Below are positions 4,966-6,291 of a stretch of 6,291 nt of DNA, in pieces. The number at the start of each line of letters is the position of its first letter. Position 1 is the stretch's first letter. The stretch covers positions 1 to 6,291 of the forward strand of contig DMYK01000379.1 in NCBI GenBank assembly GCA_003483675.1. Direction: 5' to 3'. Under the pieces are notes generated by a model. The model was given only the letters and a program-made list of their open reading frames with translations, was not told where the DNA came from and did no database searches. This DNA comes from Microcoleaceae cyanobacterium UBA11344 (GTDB lineage: Bacteria; Cyanobacteriota; Cyanobacteriia; Cyanobacteriales; Microcoleaceae). Position numbers and translations under genes: made by a program.

Positions 4966-6069
4966 CTAGGGTGTCCCTGGCGGACGCTTGAATATATCGT
5001 CATCACTAGGTTGGGGAGTAGGTTTTGGTGATTGAATATCCTGTTGTTTTTCTCTCTCCGGTTTCGGAGGGTGTGGTACAAAAAGCAGCCCCAGCGTAAA
5101 AGCTAAGATCATAACCAGGGGTGCTGCGATCGCAAACCACAACCACATAGGCATCTTGGATATTCCCCCTCCTACATTTTGAACCGATGGAACGGTAGGA
5201 GACCTACCAGGGGCCACTACCAAAGTCCCCGTAAAGCCTGCTAATTTTAAACTATCTAGCACGTCATCTGCTGATTGATAGCGCCTTTGACAATTATGCT
5301 CCACCATCTTTTCCAAAATTTTCTTCAGCTTATCACTAGCATTGAATGAAGGAGGCCACACAACCTTCCCTGTAGTAATATCTTTGAGTTTTTCCGGCTC
5401 CACCCCTGTCAAAGCTTCCAAAGCAGTCATCCCTAAAGCATAAATATCGCTACAATCTTTTGCATTGCCTTGAATATGCTCTACCGGTGCATAACCTTTA
5501 GTATGAATCTGAGTTCCCGGAGTGGCAAGTTGAGCAACTTCCTGCTTAACTGCACCGAAATCTATGAGAAATATCTTGTCATCCTCATTTCTCCTAATGA
5601 GATTTGCAGGTTTGATATCCCGATGAATAATTCCTTTACGATGAATAAATGTCAGGGAATTTAGCACATCCTCTAACAAACTGGCAACTTTATCCTCATT
5701 GAGGCTCTTATCTCTCTGTAGTTCCTCACGAAGAGTACATCCGTCAATGTACTCCTGGGCTAAGTACCACTCTTGACCATCTGACAAGTATGCTATGTAC
5801 TTGGGTATCAAATGATTCTCAGGCTTCTCCGTCAAATCCTTTAAAGCTTTGGCCTCACGCTCGAACAACTCCTTTGCCTTGGCAAAAGTTGTAGGGTTAC
5901 TACTGACAAAGATGAACCGCTTCAGAGCGCATTGCGTAGGCGAATCGTGCCTATCTTCGGCTAAGTAAGTTTCGCCAAAATTCCCCTGGCCCAAAGATTT
6001 GATTATTTTAAAGCGTCCGCCACCTACTAATTGACCTGTCGTTAGAGTTTGCCCTTGTCCTAAAGTCAT
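4966..6069 (-). CDS. Membrane-anchored Hanks-type serine/threonine protein kinase
   Basis: A 367-residue eukaryotic-like kinase that transfers phosphate from ATP to Ser/Thr of proteins. The catalytic domain (about 18-278) has every key element: Gly loop GQGNFG at 27-32, Lys50 in ALK, helix-C Glu72, catalytic loop HRDIKPAN at 149-156 (Asp151, Lys153, Asn156), DFG at 170-172, activation segment ending GYAPVEH at 192-198, and structural Asp208 in SDIYALG. The HRD arginine suggests control by activation-loop phosphorylation. A linker follows, then a single membrane helix at about 307-331. The C-terminus is a Pro/Lys-rich tail of about 35 residues that should lie outside the plasma membrane. It is too short for a PASTA or other known sensor domain, so it may bind a partner. 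The ATG at 6069 has a strong GGAGGAG (6082-6076) six bases upstream. The next operon encodes exported proteins, making an envelope-stress role plausible but unproven. Confidence 0.95.
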   Translation of the reverse strand: MTLGQGQTLTTGQLVGGGRFKIIKSLGQGNFGETYLAEDRHDSPTQCALKRFIFVSSNPTTFAKAKELFEREAKALKDLTEKPENHLIPKYIAYLSDGQEWYLAQEYIDGCTLREELQRDKSLNEDKVASLLEDVLNSLTFIHRKGIIHRDIKPANLIRRNEDDKIFLIDFGAVKQEVAQLATPGTQIHTKGYAPVEHIQGNAKDCSDIYALGMTALEALTGVEPEKLKDITTGKVVWPPSFNASDKLKKILEKMVEHNCQRRYQSADDVLDSLKLAGFTGTLVVAPGRSPTVPSVQNVGGGISKMPMWLWFAIAAPLVMILAFTLGLLFVPHPPKPEREKQQDIQSPKPTPQPSDDDIFKRPPGTP

Positions 6070-6117
6070 TCTACACTCCTCCAGAGATCGCGCTCAGCCT
6101 GCTCCCCTATAAAGCTT

Positions 6118-6146
6118 ATATTAATCCCTGAATACAGAAATGACAA
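6118..6146 (-). promoter_or_regulatory. Candidate promoter of the kinase gene
   Basis: On the minus strand TTGTCA (6141-6146) lies exactly 17 bases from TAATAT (6118-6123), matching five and four of six consensus bases. The leader would be about 40 bases and contains the strong Shine-Dalgarno at 6076-6082. The rest of the 200-base gap to 6270 holds a short tandem repeat and nothing else I can support. Confidence 0.4.
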
Positions 6147-6201
6147 CTCCCTAACCCCTAAAATCATTTTCGGTCAGCCGACAGTGTAAAAAGCTGATAT
6201 T

Positions 6202-6228
6202 TGCGTTGATCTGCGTTGATCTGCGGTT
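6202..6228. repeat. Short tandem interspersed repeat (TGCGTTGATC units)
   Basis: TGCGTTGATC occurs at 6202-6211 and 6212-6221, followed by the partial unit TGCGGTT at 6222-6228. Sequences of this kind (CTGCGTT.ATCTGCGGTT) are scattered through many environmental bacterial and cyanobacterial genomes, usually between genes. No coding role is expected. It lies upstream of the kinase promoter candidate. Confidence 0.6.
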
Positions 6229-6268
6229 ATAACTCACAAAAACAATACCACCGAACACAATCTAAGTC

Positions 6269-6291
6269 CCTACTTCCAACCCAACCACCGC
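6269..6291. repeat. Right copy of the direct repeat flanking the kinase-protease block
   Basis: This matches 1440-1462 at 22 of 23 positions and is cut by the right edge of the window. See the left copy for the alignment. Confidence 0.7.
6270..6291 (-). CDS. Last codons of a gene continuing beyond the window
   Basis: Only seven codons and part of an eighth are in view: the frame reads R-W-L-G-W-K and TAG at 6270-6272. They are assigned as coding because the same six residues, with one synonymous base difference, end the membrane-protein remnant at 1441-1566. The parent is probably a membrane protein upstream of the kinase on the same strand. Its identity cannot be judged from this window. 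Confidence 0.5.

Noticed and set aside
4884..5081. Minus-strand open frame across the kinase 3' end
   Set aside because: It overlaps the kinase C-terminus in another frame and spans the terminator candidate and operon promoter, with no family-like sequence.
4966..6069. Kinase as a degenerate pseudokinase because of APVE in place of APE
   Set aside because: GYAP.E is the usual form in bacterial Hanks-type kinases, and all catalytic residues (Lys50, Asp151, Asn156, Asp170) are present.
1440..6291. A complete transposon or prophage-like element
   Set aside because: No transposase, integrase, recombinase or terminal inverted repeats are visible; only the short direct repeats of a gene end support mobility.

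Overview
The window looks like chromosomal DNA of a filamentous cyanobacterium of the Oscillatoria/Microcoleus type. Support comes from perfect HIP1 octamers (GCGATCGC at 142, 1224, 1354 and 5126), many partial CGATCG sites, a COP23-family gene (a cyanobacterial family), and short palindromic interspersed repeats at 313-398 of a style common in such genomes. The genus is an inference. Every gene I can support is on the minus strand, so transcription runs from high to low coordinates.

Right part (6291 to 4287). At the extreme right edge only the last seven codons and stop of an unseen gene are visible (frame ends R-W-L-G-W-K-stop). A 200-base gap follows, with a short tandem repeat and a good promoter candidate. 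Next is a membrane-anchored Hanks-type serine/threonine kinase (4966-6069), followed by a likely intrinsic terminator. A second promoter candidate starts an operon whose first gene encodes a secreted COP23-domain protein (4287-4832).

Middle part (4266 to 1550). The operon continues 20 bases later with a lipoprotein-like trypsin-fold protease (574 aa). It carries a second membrane segment and an unrecognised C-terminal domain. A second trypsin-fold protease (331 aa) starts in a 4-base ATGA overlap. Both proteases keep a full His-Asp-Ser triad. A plausible reading is an envelope-surveillance module: a cytoplasmic kinase with a periplasmic tail, a secreted Cys-rich partner and two envelope proteases. 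Only the gene arrangement supports this joint role.

Left part (1566 to 1). Directly after the second protease lies a remnant of a membrane-protein gene (1441-1566). Its last codons match, with one synonymous change, the gene end seen at 6270-6291. The kinase-COP23-protease block of about 4.8 kb is therefore bracketed by direct repeats of one gene 3' end, which suggests insertion or duplication at that locus. Further left are a small secreted protein with an internal duplication (942-1421), a retropepsin-like aspartic protease homologue lacking the DTG/DSG active-site triplet (422-838), a repeat/hairpin cluster (313-398), and the N-terminal 75 codons of panB (1-227), cut by the window edge.
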